Below, piece after piece: positions 1 to 11,938 of a stretch of 64,000 bases of DNA. Position 1 is the first letter of the stretch. Every line of letters starts with the position of its first letter. Position numbers and translations under genes: made by a program. The stretch lies in the NCBI RefSeq assembly GCF_964204645.1, contig NC_134032.1, forward strand, positions 684,501 to 748,500, given 5' to 3'. This DNA is from Tubulanus polymorphus (Eukaryota; Nemertea; Palaeonemertea; Tubulaniformes; Tubulanidae). Below the pieces are notes generated by a model that saw only the letters and a list, made by a program, of their open reading frames with translations, was not told the DNA's origin and did not search any database.

Positions 1-1233
1 TCAGCCTCTCTTCAAGTTGTTGTTCAGTACAGAACCGGTTCAGCCTCTCTTCAAGTTGTTGTTCAGTACAGAACCGGTTCTGCCTCTCTTCAAGTTGTTG
101 TTCAGTACAGAACCGGTTCTGCCTCTCTTCAACTATTTCTATAGTGTGTTTCAATTGACAGAATTGATTTTCTAGATTATCGTGAAACTGTCTGACATGT
201 TCTATAAAAGACCGATGTCGTTCATCAATGTCTGATCGAACTGTTCGGGTTTCACTGATCGACACACCTACTGAATTTACTTTATACAAATTATGTGCCT
301 GATTTGAAGCGATCACATGAAGCCCCGACACTAATGAATGCGGGGCTTGTTGAAGATGTGTTTTTAAGTTCCGCGCTGTTTCGTCGTCTGAGCATTTAAC
401 GATAAACACATGAATCGCTGGACAGTGATTAAACCCGATATGATGATTCGGTATCTCTACACCAGGGGGCGCTTCTCTCCATTCTAATTTCACCTGAAAT
501 TGAAAAATATAGTTATATTAAGGGTGAAACTTAAGGGGGGGGGGGGGGTTGCTGATACAATTTCATCGGAACTTATTGCAGCTCGAGCGCTGTAGGCATG
601 GACGGGCGAGGCGGAGGTCTAACCCCCAGAAAGTTTTTGGAATTTTGCTGCTTTTAAAAATTATTTCCTGCAATCTCGGAACAGTAACGGAACTCGGTTG
701 GCTTCATGTCGTAGTAAATAAGATAAAAGATACGATCAGGGTGGAATTTTTCCGGGGGGAGAGGGGTGCACCAACTGCACCTGCCCCCCCCCCACCTACG
801 GGCCTGAAATTGTTTGCTGTACGAGACTAGAATTGTTGGATTCTTGATATTCGTATTCTGCGAATCGGGGTCTGGGTTTGGTATATTATTCAACATTCAA
901 GTAAAGAAATCAGACATATATATTTCTATCGGGTCCGAACGATGTATTGTTTACCTCGTCAAACGGCATCATTTGTACATTTATAACTTGTTCCGTATAG
1001 ATCGCTTTCAGTTTTACTTCGATAATAGTCTCTAATTCTTCTGTCCACATCTGTATCGGTAGTTGTAATTGATTACCAGCAGTAGCGATCAGATCACATT
1101 CTAAATCGAACAACGGTTGAAAGTAATAATTCTGTATTGTTCTGTAGTCGTTGTCGTGATCCGACCAAACACCGATCTTGCGACCACGATAAGAAACTGC
1201 GAGCTCGAATCTGTACGTAGAATTAGACGCCAT
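1..1233 (-). CDS. Propeller-array gene copy 1 (left-truncated)
   Basis: Exon 1 is 955-1233 (93 codons from ATG, donor GAG|GTAAAC) and exon 2 begins at 493 after an AG acceptor, in phase 0. Exon 2 runs off the left edge, so only its N-terminal domain and the start of the coiled coil are visible, including at least three copies of the 39-bp coiled-coil repeat at 1-130. Exon 1 carries the ETIIEVKLKA version of the variable segment shared with copies 2 and 6. The propeller lies outside the window. The intron (494-954) contains a run of about 13 G near its 3' side in gene orientation and a C-rich run. Gene structure is inferred from the six complete neighbours, which agree at every splice site. 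Confidence 0.85.
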
Positions 1234-1312
1234 GTTGTTTTTGGGCGTTTTCTAACTGTAGATTGTGCAGGCGTGACCTCCTCACGCGCGCGGGTCTCAC
1301 GCGTCTTGCCAT
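1223..1312 (-). promoter_or_regulatory. Upstream ORF overlapping the main start codon (array copies 1, 3, 4, 5, 6)
   Basis: An ATG 79 nt upstream of the exon 1 start opens a 29-codon frame that ends in a TAA overlapping the main ATG region (ATGGCGTCTAA). The arrangement is the same in copies 1, 3, 4, 5 and 6. In copy 2 a single change gives an in-frame TGA after 12 codons, so there the upstream ORF stops before the main ATG. In copy 7 the upstream ATG is absent. If the transcript includes this region, initiation at the main ATG would be reduced. The transcription start is not known. Confidence 0.5.
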
Positions 1313-1405
1313 AAAGTTAAAACCACACGGCACTGATAACACGAAACAGCGATACAAATACAATACTCATCAAATGATGAATAGACATGCTTTGAGATCG
1401 CTTGT

Positions 1406-1449
1406 TCTGAACGGTGTCTCCTGGTGAGCAGGAGAACCTCTCTTCCAGT
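1406..1449. repeat. Single-copy relative of the 43-bp minisatellite upstream of array genes
   Basis: This stretch shares an 18-bp block (TCTGAACGGTGTCTCCTG) and a second block (CTCTTCCAGT) with the 43-bp minisatellite at 27,728-28,386, in the same order and spacing. Equivalent single copies precede array genes 2-6, for example near 5723 and 14540. Confidence 0.8.
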
Positions 1450-2215
1450 GTCGACGCGGTTCCTAACGTGATACCGGCAAGGCTACTGTGCGAAGCGAGG
1501 ATTCATTGATGATCCATAGGTGTCGCTAAGTGGTACGGGGTTTCCGCTATTCAATGTCCTCGCACATTTTTTTTATTCGAGTAGACTTTTACGATTATTA
1601 AATCAATTTTTAGTTAAATGAATACCATACCCTCCTGAACAAAATCTCAAGTAGAATACCCTGTAGTAAATTCGAGTCCGTTTGTCGTTTGGGCTGACTA
1701 TACCAGGAAATATATAGTGGACTTCGGAGCTTTCTCGGTAACTGATTGCTGTTAATGCTTGCTGTTGACTGAACTCACCTGACCAGTATATTTTAGATGT
1801 CACATATCCCAGGGACAATAACTGATTATAACTTATCCATGAGGCTTCTCTCGAGAATTGGCTGGTTAGACAAGTGAACCGATTAGGATACTTAGGTCGG
1901 GTTTAGGCTTTAAAACCGACACAGATTGGAACATCGTTACAGCAAACAGTACTCCGTATACCAAGTACGTTTTATCAAACGAGGTTAACGAAAATATAGA
2001 TATCTACTTATTTTATTATATTATTATTATCATTATTATTATTACGAGCTACAATTTTGCAATTGATTGGTGGTAACAATCTTCATTTTCTTAAATCAAT
2101 CATATCAATCCGGGTTTCTAATGTGATAAAGAAAAACCCATTAAAGCAGGTTTTTTGCGGCACGTTTTTTACTGCGAGGCCGCATGTTCGATGTACTTAA
2201 GGGTTAAACGAATAT

Positions 2216-2410
2216 GATACCTTGTTTCTCCGCAGCGGCCGGGTCATTTTTGTAAAATATGATAAAATTTATAACCAGCACATTCCTATAGCTGCCGGGT
2301 CTGTTACGGGTAAGATCGATCACGATTTCAAAAAAAAAAGTAATGTACAGGGTAGATAGGCGGCCAGCCGGGTCAACTTTACAGCTCAGCGGGGCGGAGA
2401 AACAAAGTAT
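2216..2410. mobile_element. MITE in spacer 1/2, right end deleted
   Basis: The left terminus GATACCTTGTTTCTCCGC is intact. The right terminus reads GCGGAGAAACAAAGTATAC, so the element is fused to sequence that lies about 76 bp further right in other spacers. The breakpoint falls in the short shared sequence ACAA-G-TAT. The same deletion occurs in the spacer between copies 3 and 4. Confidence 0.8.
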
Positions 2411-3180
2411 ACATTTCTAGCCTTAGTGAAAATATATTCTCTGTTGCGTCTTTTAATGTTAGTTTCATTAAAATCGATTGAAGTCAGTTTCGATACACTA
2501 GACCTGACCTAGTTGTCACTTAGTGGAAAAACTGGCGCGAATTTTTGGGCCGATCTTTCATCCTCGAGGGATCTATTAAAATAGTAAACATTTAAATCCC
2601 CCATAATCGATCTATCGCTCTTGAACTACTGTCGTTCTGATAAAGGACAGTTCCATAAAAAATTCACACTCGACCAAAATTGAGTCCAATTTAAACAATT
2701 TTCTCTAATTCAAGACGCTTAGGCGCTACATCCTAGCAGGCGCATAGCGCGCTTCGACAAAACGCAATCCGTGCATTTCGACTAAACTCTCTTTGAGACC
2801 GAACCGATATCGGATAACATAAAATTACAGGTCTGGTCTGGCGTTAGCGCAAGCGTCTGAAATTGGGCACCCTATATACCCTTAAAAATATGTATTTTAC
2901 TTTGAAAAATATAGATAAATAGCTGAAGCACTGAATCCGGTGAATATTGTGGGGTCTGATCCCTTAACGACCTCCCCTGACCCCCAGGGGTAAAAGTTTT
3001 GATAGTAGCAGGTTTTTTTTCTGAAAGCCCATCTCGTGTTACATGAACCCGAATTTGTTACCAATTTCTAACATTCGGCGCCTATAGAAGTATTTTTATG
3101 CGTTTTGCCGGCTGACTACGAGTAGCATTTCATTGTATACACGTCGTTCTCGAACCCTAGAATCGGTTTAGACTTCGGCT

Positions 3181-5550
3181 CTAAATCGGGGGAGTCAATA
3201 CAGTGTTTATATTGTAGAATCTCAGTGACTCCTGATCATCACTGATATCCCAGTGATGGATAACTACAGTGTTACTGTTTAACACGTGATGTATGTCACC
3301 TGTCCTACTGTCTGTAGAGTTCAGTATTATACGCGGGTGATCTATAAACCCCTCATCATTATATCTGATACTAATAACAGCACCTCTGTTAACATGTTGA
3401 CCACAGTATACCGATAGTAATACTTGATTATCATTAATGACACACGGGAATCCTGCATATGGACCAAATGTCAGTCCGCAATCGTTCATATAAATAAAAC
3501 TGATCAATTCTGCTTCTGGTGTTAGATACAATAATCTGTGTGTACGCAAACAGTAGATAAATATACGTCCCCGCGTGTCGAAATCGAAACTGTTGATAGA
3601 GTAAAATCCATCCGGGAGCTGATAGTTCTTCACTCGGCATCTATCAATCAATCTGTTTTCAGGGTTTTCTAATAAACGTAAAACATGAATTTCACTATCT
3701 CCTGTCTGTATAAAGATATTGTGATCACGGATTACGAAGGATCCACAGACTACAGACAGGAGATCAGTGATATTTTCTTCGAAGAGTTTTTCCATATTTT
3801 TATATTTTCTCAGGATGTATTCACTGTTTTTCCTCACGACCACAAACAGAAACCCGTTACCATCAGCAGCGAGTCCTTGTATCCAACCATCAATCTCTAT
3901 GTATCTCTGTATATTATCATCATTCACACTATATATATAACCAGTGGAGTTATGGCTCGCACATATAACACGTGACTGTTCACCCTCGTGTTCACCGGGT
4001 ATTGACGTCACCAGGCTGAGGAAGTCTGTATCTACCCGTTTATTGACCGTCAATGAATCGATTATTCCTACACGTAGCCGCGTGACGTCATCGATACATC
4101 CCTCCAGTTTATCAATTCTCCCTATGACGTCCTCAGTAGATCGTTCCGCTCTATCCATTCTCTCTATGACATCATCAACAGATCCCTCCACATTTCCAAT
4201 TCTCTCTTTGACGTCATCAGTAGATCTTTCCACTTTATAATTTCTCCGTATGACGTCATCATTTATATTAGTCAGTTTTGTCTCCAATGCTTTAAGTTGT
4301 TGTTCAGTACAGAACCGGTTCAGCCTCTCTTCAAGTTGTTGTTCAGTACAGAACCGGTTCTGCCTCTCTTCAAGTTGTTGTTCAGTACAGAACCGGTTCA
4401 GCCTCTCTTCAAGTTGTTGTTCAGTACAGAACCGGTTCAGCCTCTCTTCAACTGTTTCTATAGTGTGTTTCAATTGACAGAATTGATTTTCTAAATTATC
4501 GTGAAACTGTCTGACATGTTCTATAAAAGACCGATGTCGTTCATCAATGTCTGATCGAACTGTTCGGGTTTCACTGATCGACACACCTACTGAATTTACT
4601 TTATACAAATTATGTGCCTGATTTGAAGCGATCACATGAAGCCCCGACACTAATGAATGCGGGGCTTGTTGAAGATGTGTTTTTAAGTTCCGCGCTGTTT
4701 CGTCGTCTGAGCATTTAACGATAAACACATGAATCGCTGGACAGTGATTAAACCCGATATGATGATTCGGTATCTCTACACCAGGGGGCGCTTCTCTCCA
4801 TTCTAATTTCACCTGAAATTGAAAAATATAGTTATATTAAGGGTGAAACTTAAGGGGGGGGGGGGGTTGCTGATACAATTTCATCGGAACTTATTGCAGC
4901 TCGAGCGCTGTAGGCATGGACGGGCGAGGCGGAGGTCAAACCCCCAGAAAGTTTTTGGAATTTTGCTGCTTTTAAAAATTATTTCCTGCAATCTCGGAAC
5001 AGTAACGGAACTCGGTTGGCTTCATGTCGTAGTAAATAAGATAAAAGATACGATCAGGGTGGAATTTTTCCGGGGGGAGAGGGGTGCACCAACTGCACCT
5101 GCCCCCCCCCACCTACGGGCCTGAAATTGTTTGCTGTACGAGACTAGAATTGTTGGATTCTTGATATTCGTATTCTGCGAATCGGGGTCTGGGTTTGGTA
5201 TATTATTCAACATTCAAGTAAAGAAATCAGACATATATATTTCTATCGGGTCCGAACGATGTATTGTTTACCTCGTCAAACGGCATCATTTGTACATTTA
5301 TAACTTGTTCCGTATAGATCGCTTTCAGTTTTACTTCGATAATAGTCTCTAATTCTTCTGTCCACATCTGTATCGGTAGTTGTAATTGATCACCAGCAGT
5401 AGCGATCAGATCACATTCTAAATCGAACAACGGTTGAAAGTAATAATTCTGTATCGTTCTGTAGTCGTTGTCGTGATCCGACCAAACACCGATCTTGCGA
5501 CCACGATAAGAAACTGCGAGCTCGAATCTGTACGTAGAATTAGACGCCAT
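3181..5550 (-). CDS. Propeller-array gene copy 2
   Basis: Exon 1 is 5272-5550 and exon 2 is 3181-4812 (stop TAG); the join is phase 0 and gives about 636 residues. I do not recognise residues 1 to about 190 as a named family; the composition looks like a compact alpha/beta domain. A coiled coil follows, with four 13-residue repeats of the type EERLNRFCTEQQL and then 14-residue repeats centred on DDV. The last 270 or so residues contain repeated D-x-x-G-x-I/L-F-x-x-V strands, as in NHL-type six-bladed propellers. No RING, B-box, signal peptide or membrane segment is seen, so the product is probably cytosolic. The first propeller hotspot reads SHN. A TRIM-like sensor role is inferred from the layout only. 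Confidence 0.85.
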
Positions 5551-6531
5551 GTTGTTTTTGGGCGTTTTCTTACTGTAGATTGTGCAGGCGTCACCTCCTC
5601 ACGCGCGCGGGTCTCACGCGTCTTGCCATAAAGTTAAAACCACACGGCACTGATAACACGAAACAGCGATACAAATACAATACTTATCAAATGATGAATA
5701 GACATGCTTTGAGATCGCTTGTTCTGAACGGTGTCTCCTGGTGAGCAGGAGAACCTCTCTTCCAGTGTCGACGCGGTTCCTAACGTGATACCGGCAAGGC
5801 TACTGTGCGAAGCGAGGATTCATTGATGATCCATAGGTGTCGCTAAGTGGTACGGGGTTTCCGCTATTCAATGTCCTCCCACATTTTTTTTATTCGAGTA
5901 GACTTTTCCGATTTTTAAATCAATTTTTAGTTAAATGAATACCATACCCTCCTGAACAAAATCTCAAGTAGAATACCCTGTAGTAAATTCGAGTCCGTTT
6001 GTCGTTTGGGCTGACTATACCAGGAAATATATAGTGGACTTCCGGAGCTTTCTCGGTAACTGATTGCTGTTAATGCTTGCTGTTGACTGAACTAACCTGA
6101 CCAGTTTATTTTAGATGTCACATATCCCAGGGACAATAACTGATTATAACTTATCCATGAAGCTTCTCTCGAGAATTGGCTGGTTAGACAAGTGAACCGA
6201 TTAGGATACTTAGGTCGGGTTTAGGCTTTAAAACCGACACAGATTGGAACATCGTTACAGCAAAGAGTACTCCGTATACCAAGTACGTTTTATCAAACTA
6301 GGTTAACGAAAATATAGATATCTACTTATTTTATTATATTATTATTATAATAATTATTACGAGCTACAATTTTGCAATTGATTGGTGGTAACAATCTTCA
6401 TTTTCTTAAATCAATCATATCAATCTGGGTTTCTAATGTGATAAAGAAAAACCCATTAAAGCAGGTTTTTTTGCGGCACGTTTTTTACTGCGAGGCCGCA
6501 TGTTCGATGTACTTAAGGGTTAAACGAATAT

Positions 6532-6725
6532 GATACCTTGTTTCTCCGCACGGCCGGGTCATTTTTGTAAAATATGATAAAATTTATAACCAGCACATTC
6601 CTATAGCTGACGGGTCTGTTACGGGTAAGATCGATCACGATTTCAAAAGAAAAGTAATGTACAGGGTAGATAGGCGGCCAGCCGGGTCAACTTTACAGCT
6701 CAGCGGGGCGGAGAAACAAGGTATC
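6532..6725. mobile_element. MITE in spacer 2/3, intact
   Basis: This 194-bp element has perfect 18-bp terminal inverted repeats (GATACCTTGTTTCTCCGC and its complement). Weaker inverted similarity continues outward (TTAAGGGTTAAA on the left, TTTTTAGCCTAA on the right). There is no coding capacity. The same family occurs outside the array. Confidence 0.85.
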
Positions 6726-7579
6726 AATTTTCTTTTTAGCCTAACTTCAAATATTTTTTACAATTCTAGTTTATTTATAATTTCAATAAAGAATCATCTG
6801 ACAAAGGTATACATTTCTAGCCTTAGTGAAAATATATTCTCTTCTGCGTCTTTTAATGTTAGTTTCATTAAAATCGATTGAAGTCAGTTTCGATACACTA
6901 GACCTGACCTAGTTGTCACTTAGTGGAAAAACTGGCGCGAATTTTTGGGCCGATCTTTCATCCTCGAGGGATCTATTAAAATAATAAACATTTAAATCCC
7001 CCATAATCGATCTATCGCTCTTGAACTACTGTCGTTCTAATAAAGGACAGTTCCATAACAAATTCACACTCGACCAAAATTGAGTCCAATTTAAACAATT
7101 TTCTCTAATTCAAGACGCTTAGGCGCTACATCCTAGCAGGCGCATAGCGCGCTTCGACAAAACGCAATCCGTGCATTTCGACTAAACTCTCTTTGAGACC
7201 GAACCGATATCGGATAACATAAAATTACAGGTCTGGTCTGGCGTTAGCGCAAGCGTCTGAAATTGGGCACCCTATATACCCTTCAAAATATGTATTTTAC
7301 TTTGAAAAATATAGATAAAAAGCTGAAGCACTGAATCCAGTGAATATTGTGGGGTCTGATCCCTTAACGACCTCCCCTGACCCCCAGGGGTAAAAGTTTT
7401 GATAGTAACAGGTTTTTTTCTGAAAGCCCATCTCGTGTTACATGAACCCGAGTTTGTTACCAATTTCTAACATTCGGCGCCTATAGAAGTATTTTTATGC
7501 GTTTTGCCGGCTGACTACGAGTAGCATTTCATTGTATACACGTCGTTCTCGAACCCTAGAATCGGTTTAGAATTCGGTT

Positions 7580-9984
7580 CTAAATCGGGGGAGTCAATAC
7601 AGTGTTTATATTGTAAAATCTCAATGAGTGCTGTAGGCCTATATTACTGTAATCCCAGTGTCGGATAACTACAGCGTTACTGTTTAACACGTGATGTATG
7701 TCACGTGTCACACTGTCTGTAGAGTTCAGTATTATACGCGGGTGATCTATAAACCCCTCATCATTATATCTGATACTAATAACAGCACCTCCGTTAACAC
7801 GGTGATCAGAGTATACCGATAGCAATACTTGATTATCATTAATGACACACGGGGATCCTGCATATGGACCAAATGTCAGTCCGCAATCGTGCATATAAAT
7901 AAAACTGATCAGTTCTGCTTCTGGTGTTAGATACAATAATCTGTGTGTATGCGAACAGTAGATAAATATACGTCCCCGCGTGTCCACATCGAAACTGTTG
8001 ATATACTTGTAATATCCACCCGGGAGCTGATAGTTCTTCACTCGGCATCTATCAATCAATCTGTTTACAGGGTTTTCTCGTAAAGGTAAAACATGAATGT
8101 CACTATCTCTATCTCCTGTCTGTATATAGATATTGTGATCACGGACCACTAAGGATCCACAGACTCTAGCCAGGAGATCAGTGATATTTTCTTCGAAGAG
8201 TTTTCTCTGATTTTTATATTTTCTCAGGATGTATTCACTGTTTTTCCACACGACCACAAACAGAAACCCGTTATTATCAGTATCGAGTCCTTGTATCCTA
8301 CCATCAATCTCTATGTATCTCTGTATATTATCATCATTCACACTATATATATAACCAGTGGAGTCATAGCGCGCACATATAACACGTGACTGTTCACCCT
8401 CGTGTTCACCAGGTAGTGACGTCACCAGGTGGGGTCTGAAATCTGTATCTACCCGTTTATTGACCGTCAATGAATCGATTATTCCTACACGTAGCCGCGT
8501 GACGTCATCGATAAATCCCTCCAGTTTATCAATTCTCCCTATGACGTCCTCAGTAGATCGTTCCGCTCTATCCATTCTCTCTATGACATCATCAACAGAT
8601 CCCTCCATATTTCCAATTCTCTCTTTGACGTCATCAGTAGATCTTTCCACTTTATAATTTCTCCGTATGAAGTCATCATTGATATTAGTCATTTTTGTCT
8701 CCAATGCTTTAAGTTGTTGTTCAGTACAGAACCGGTTCAGCCTTTCTTCAAGTTGTTGTTCAGTACAGCATTGGTTCAGCCTCTCTTCAAGTTGTTGTTC
8801 AGTACAGAACCGGTTCAGCCTCTCTTCAAGTTGTTGTTCAGTACAGAACCGGTTCAGCCTCTCTTCAACTGTTTCTATATTGTGTTTCAATTGACAGAAT
8901 TGATTTTCTAAATTATCGTGAAACTGTCTGACATGTTCTATAAAAGAACTATGTCGTTCATCAATGTCTGATCGAACTGTTCGGGTTTCACTGATCGGCA
9001 CACCTACTGAATTTACTTTATACAAATTATGTGCAGATGTCTGGTTTGAAGCGATCACATGAAGCCCCGACACTAATGAATGCGGGGCTTGTTGAAGATG
9101 TGTTTTTAAGTTTCGCGCTGTTTCATCGTCTGAGCATTTAACGATAAACACATGAATCGCCGGACAGTGATTAAACCCGATATGATGATTCGGTATCTCT
9201 ACACCAGGGGGCGCTTCTCTCCATTCTAGTTTCACCTGGAATTGAAAAATATAGTTATATTAAGGGTGAAACTTAAGGGGGGGTTGCTGATACAATTTCA
9301 TCGGAACTTATTGCAGCTCGAGCGCTGTAGGCATGATCGGGGAGGCGGAGGTTTAACCCCCAGAAAGTTTTTAGAATTTTGCTGCTTTTAAAAATGATTT
9401 CCTGCAATCTCGGAACAGTAACGGAACTCGGTTGGCTTCATGCCGTAGTAAATAAGACATAAGATACGATCAGGGTGGAATTTTTCCGGGGGGAGAGGGG
9501 TGCACCAACTGCACCTGTCCCCCCCCCCCCCACCTACGGTACTGAAATTGTTTGCTGTACGAGACTAGAATTGTTGGATTCTTGATATTCGTATTCTGCG
9601 AATCGGGGTCTGGGTTTGGTATATTATCAACTCTAAATTTTTATTCAACATTCAAGTAAAGAAATCAGACATATTTCTATCGGGTCCGAACGATGTATTG
9701 TTTACCTCGTCAAACGGCATCATTTGTACATTTATAACTTGTTCCGTATAGATCGATTTCAGTTCACATTTTATGTGGTTCTCTAATTCTTCTGTCCACA
9801 TCTGTATCGGTAGTTGTAATTGATCACCAGCAGTAGCGATCAGATCACATTCTAAATCGAACAACGGTTGAAAGTAATAATTCTGTATTGTTCTGTAGTC
9901 GTTGTCGTGATCCGACCAAACACCGATCTTGCGACCACGATAAGAAACTGCGAGCTCGAATCTGTACGTAGAATTAGACGCCAT
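7580..9984 (-). CDS. Propeller-array gene copy 3
   Basis: Exon 1 is 9706-9984, exon 2 is 7580-9235, product about 644 residues. Exon 1 has the ENHIKCELKS version of the variable segment, as in copies 4, 5 and 7. Four 13-residue coil repeats are present, the third with the variant core LNQCC. Propeller hotspots differ from copy 2: RYD in place of SHN, SHTH in place of LRTH, SDHRVNG in place of CGQHVNR, and a two-residue longer turn near the C terminus (DYSNIGLQH). The terminal residues of the propeller (FYNINTVLTPPI) match every other complete copy. The reading frame is intact, with the same donor and acceptor as in the other copies. Confidence 0.85.
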
Positions 9985-10967
9985 GTTGTTTTTGGGCGTT
10001 TTCTAACTGTAGATTGTGCAGGCGTGACCTCCTCACGCGCGCGGGTCTCACGCGTCTTGCCATAAAGTTAAAACCACACGGCACTGATAACACGAAACAG
10101 CGATACAAATACAATACTTATCAAATGATGAATAGACATGCTTTGAGATCGCTTGTTCTGAACGGTGTCTCCTGGTGAGCAGGAGAACCTCTCTTCCACT
10201 GTCGACGCGGTTCCTAACGTGATACCGGCAAGGCTACTGTGCGAAGCGAGGATTCATTGATGATCCATAGGTGTCGCTAAGTGGTACGGGGTTTCCGCTA
10301 TTCAATGTCCTCGCACATTTTTTTTATTCGAGTAGACTTTTCCGATTATTAAATCAATTTTTAGTTAAATGAATACCATACCCTCCTGAACAAAATCTCA
10401 AGTAGAATACCCTGTAGTAAATTCGAGTCCGTTTGTCGTTTGGGCTGACTATACCAGGAAATATATAGTGGACTTCCGGAGCTTTCTCGGTAACTGATTG
10501 CTGTTAATGCTTGCTGTTGACTGAACTCACCTGACCAGTTTATTTTAGATGTCACATATCCCAGGAACAAAAACTGATTATAACTTATCCATGAGGCTTC
10601 TCTCGAGAATTGGCTGGTTAGACAAGTGAACCGATTAGGATACTTAGGTCGGGTTTAGGCTTTAAAACCGACACCGATTGGAACATCGTTACAGCAAACA
10701 GTACTCCGTATACAAAGTACGTTTTATCAAACGAGGTTAACGAAAATATAGATATCTACTTATTTTATTATATTATTATTATCATTATTATTATTACGAG
10801 CTACAATTTTGCAATTGATTGGTGGTAACAATCTTCATTTTCTTAAATCAATCATATCAATCCGGGTTTCTAATGTGATAAAGAAAAACCCATTAAAGCA
10901 GGTTTTTTGCGGCACGTTTTTTACTGCGAGGCCGCATGTTCGGTGAACTTTAGGGTTAAACGAATAT

Positions 10968-11166
10968 GATACCTTGTTTCTCCGCACGGCCGGGTCATTT
11001 TTGTAAAATATGATAACATTTATAACCAGCACATTCCTATAGCTGACGGGTCTGTTACGGGTAAGATCGATCACGATTTGAAAAAAAAAACGTATTAATG
11101 TATAAGGTAGATAGGCGGCCAGCCGGGTCAACTTTACAGCTCAGCGGGGCGGAGAAACAAAGTATA
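10968..11166. mobile_element. MITE in spacer 3/4, right end deleted
   Basis: Same family and same right-end deletion as the element at 2216. The left side of this copy has FTTTAGGGTTAAA-type sequence private to spacers 3/4 and 4/5 (CGGTGAACTTTAGGG in place of CGATGTACTTAAGGG). Confidence 0.8.
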
Positions 11167-11938
11167 CATTTCTAGCCTTAGTGAAAATATATTCTCTTCT
11201 GCGTCTTTTAATGTTAATTTCATTAAAATCGATTGAAGTCAGTTTCGATACACTAGACCTGACCTAGTTGTCACTTAGTGGAAAAACTGGCGCGAATTTT
11301 AGGGCCGATCTTTCATCCTCGAGGGATCTATTAAAATAATAAACATTTAAATCCCCCATAATCGATCTATCGCTCTTGAACTACTGTCGTTCTAATAAAG
11401 GACAGTTCCATAAAAAATTCACACTCGACCAAAATTGAGTCCAATTTAAACAATTTTCTCTAATTCAAGACGCTTAGGCGCTACATCCTAGCAGGCGCAT
11501 AGCGCGCTTCGACAAAACGCAATCCGTGCATTTCGACTAAACTCTCTTTGAGACCGAACCGATATCGGATAACATAAAATTACAGGTCTGGTCTGGCGTT
11601 AGCGCAAGCGTCTGAAATTGGGCACCCTATATACCGTTAAAAATATGTATTTTACTTTGAAAAATATAGATAAATAGCTGAAGCACTGAATCCGGTGAAT
11701 ATTGTGGGGTCTGATCCCTTAACGACCTCCCCTGACCCCCAGGGGTAAAAGTTTTGATAGTAGCAGGTTTTTTTTCCTGAAAGCCCATCTCGTGTTACAT
11801 GAACCCGAATTTGTTACCAATTTCTAACATTCGGCGCCTATAGAAGTATTTTATGATGCGTTTTGCCGGCTGACTACGAGTAGCATTTCATTGTATACAC
11901 GTCGTTCTCGAACCCTAGAATCGGTTTAGACTTCGGTT

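Noticed and set aside
1603-1818. Conserved minus-strand ORF in every spacer (SLGYVTSKI...)
   Set aside because: One-base indels shift its frame between copies, while the surrounding DNA is equally conserved; no splice sites support it.
4030-4260. Repeated TGACGTCA (CRE-like) motifs in each array copy
   Set aside because: They lie in exon 2 and are the codons for repeated Asp-Asp-Val in the coiled coil, so the repetition follows from protein sequence.
4250-4494. Plus-strand Ser/Cys-rich ORFs (SCCSVQNRFSLSS type) and similar ones in other copies
   Set aside because: They are the reverse strand of the 39-bp coiled-coil repeat.
6657-6881. Plus-strand ORF beginning MYRVDRRPAG in several spacers
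   Set aside because: It starts inside a MITE and runs through AT-rich spacer; it is broken in copies with the 76-bp deletion.
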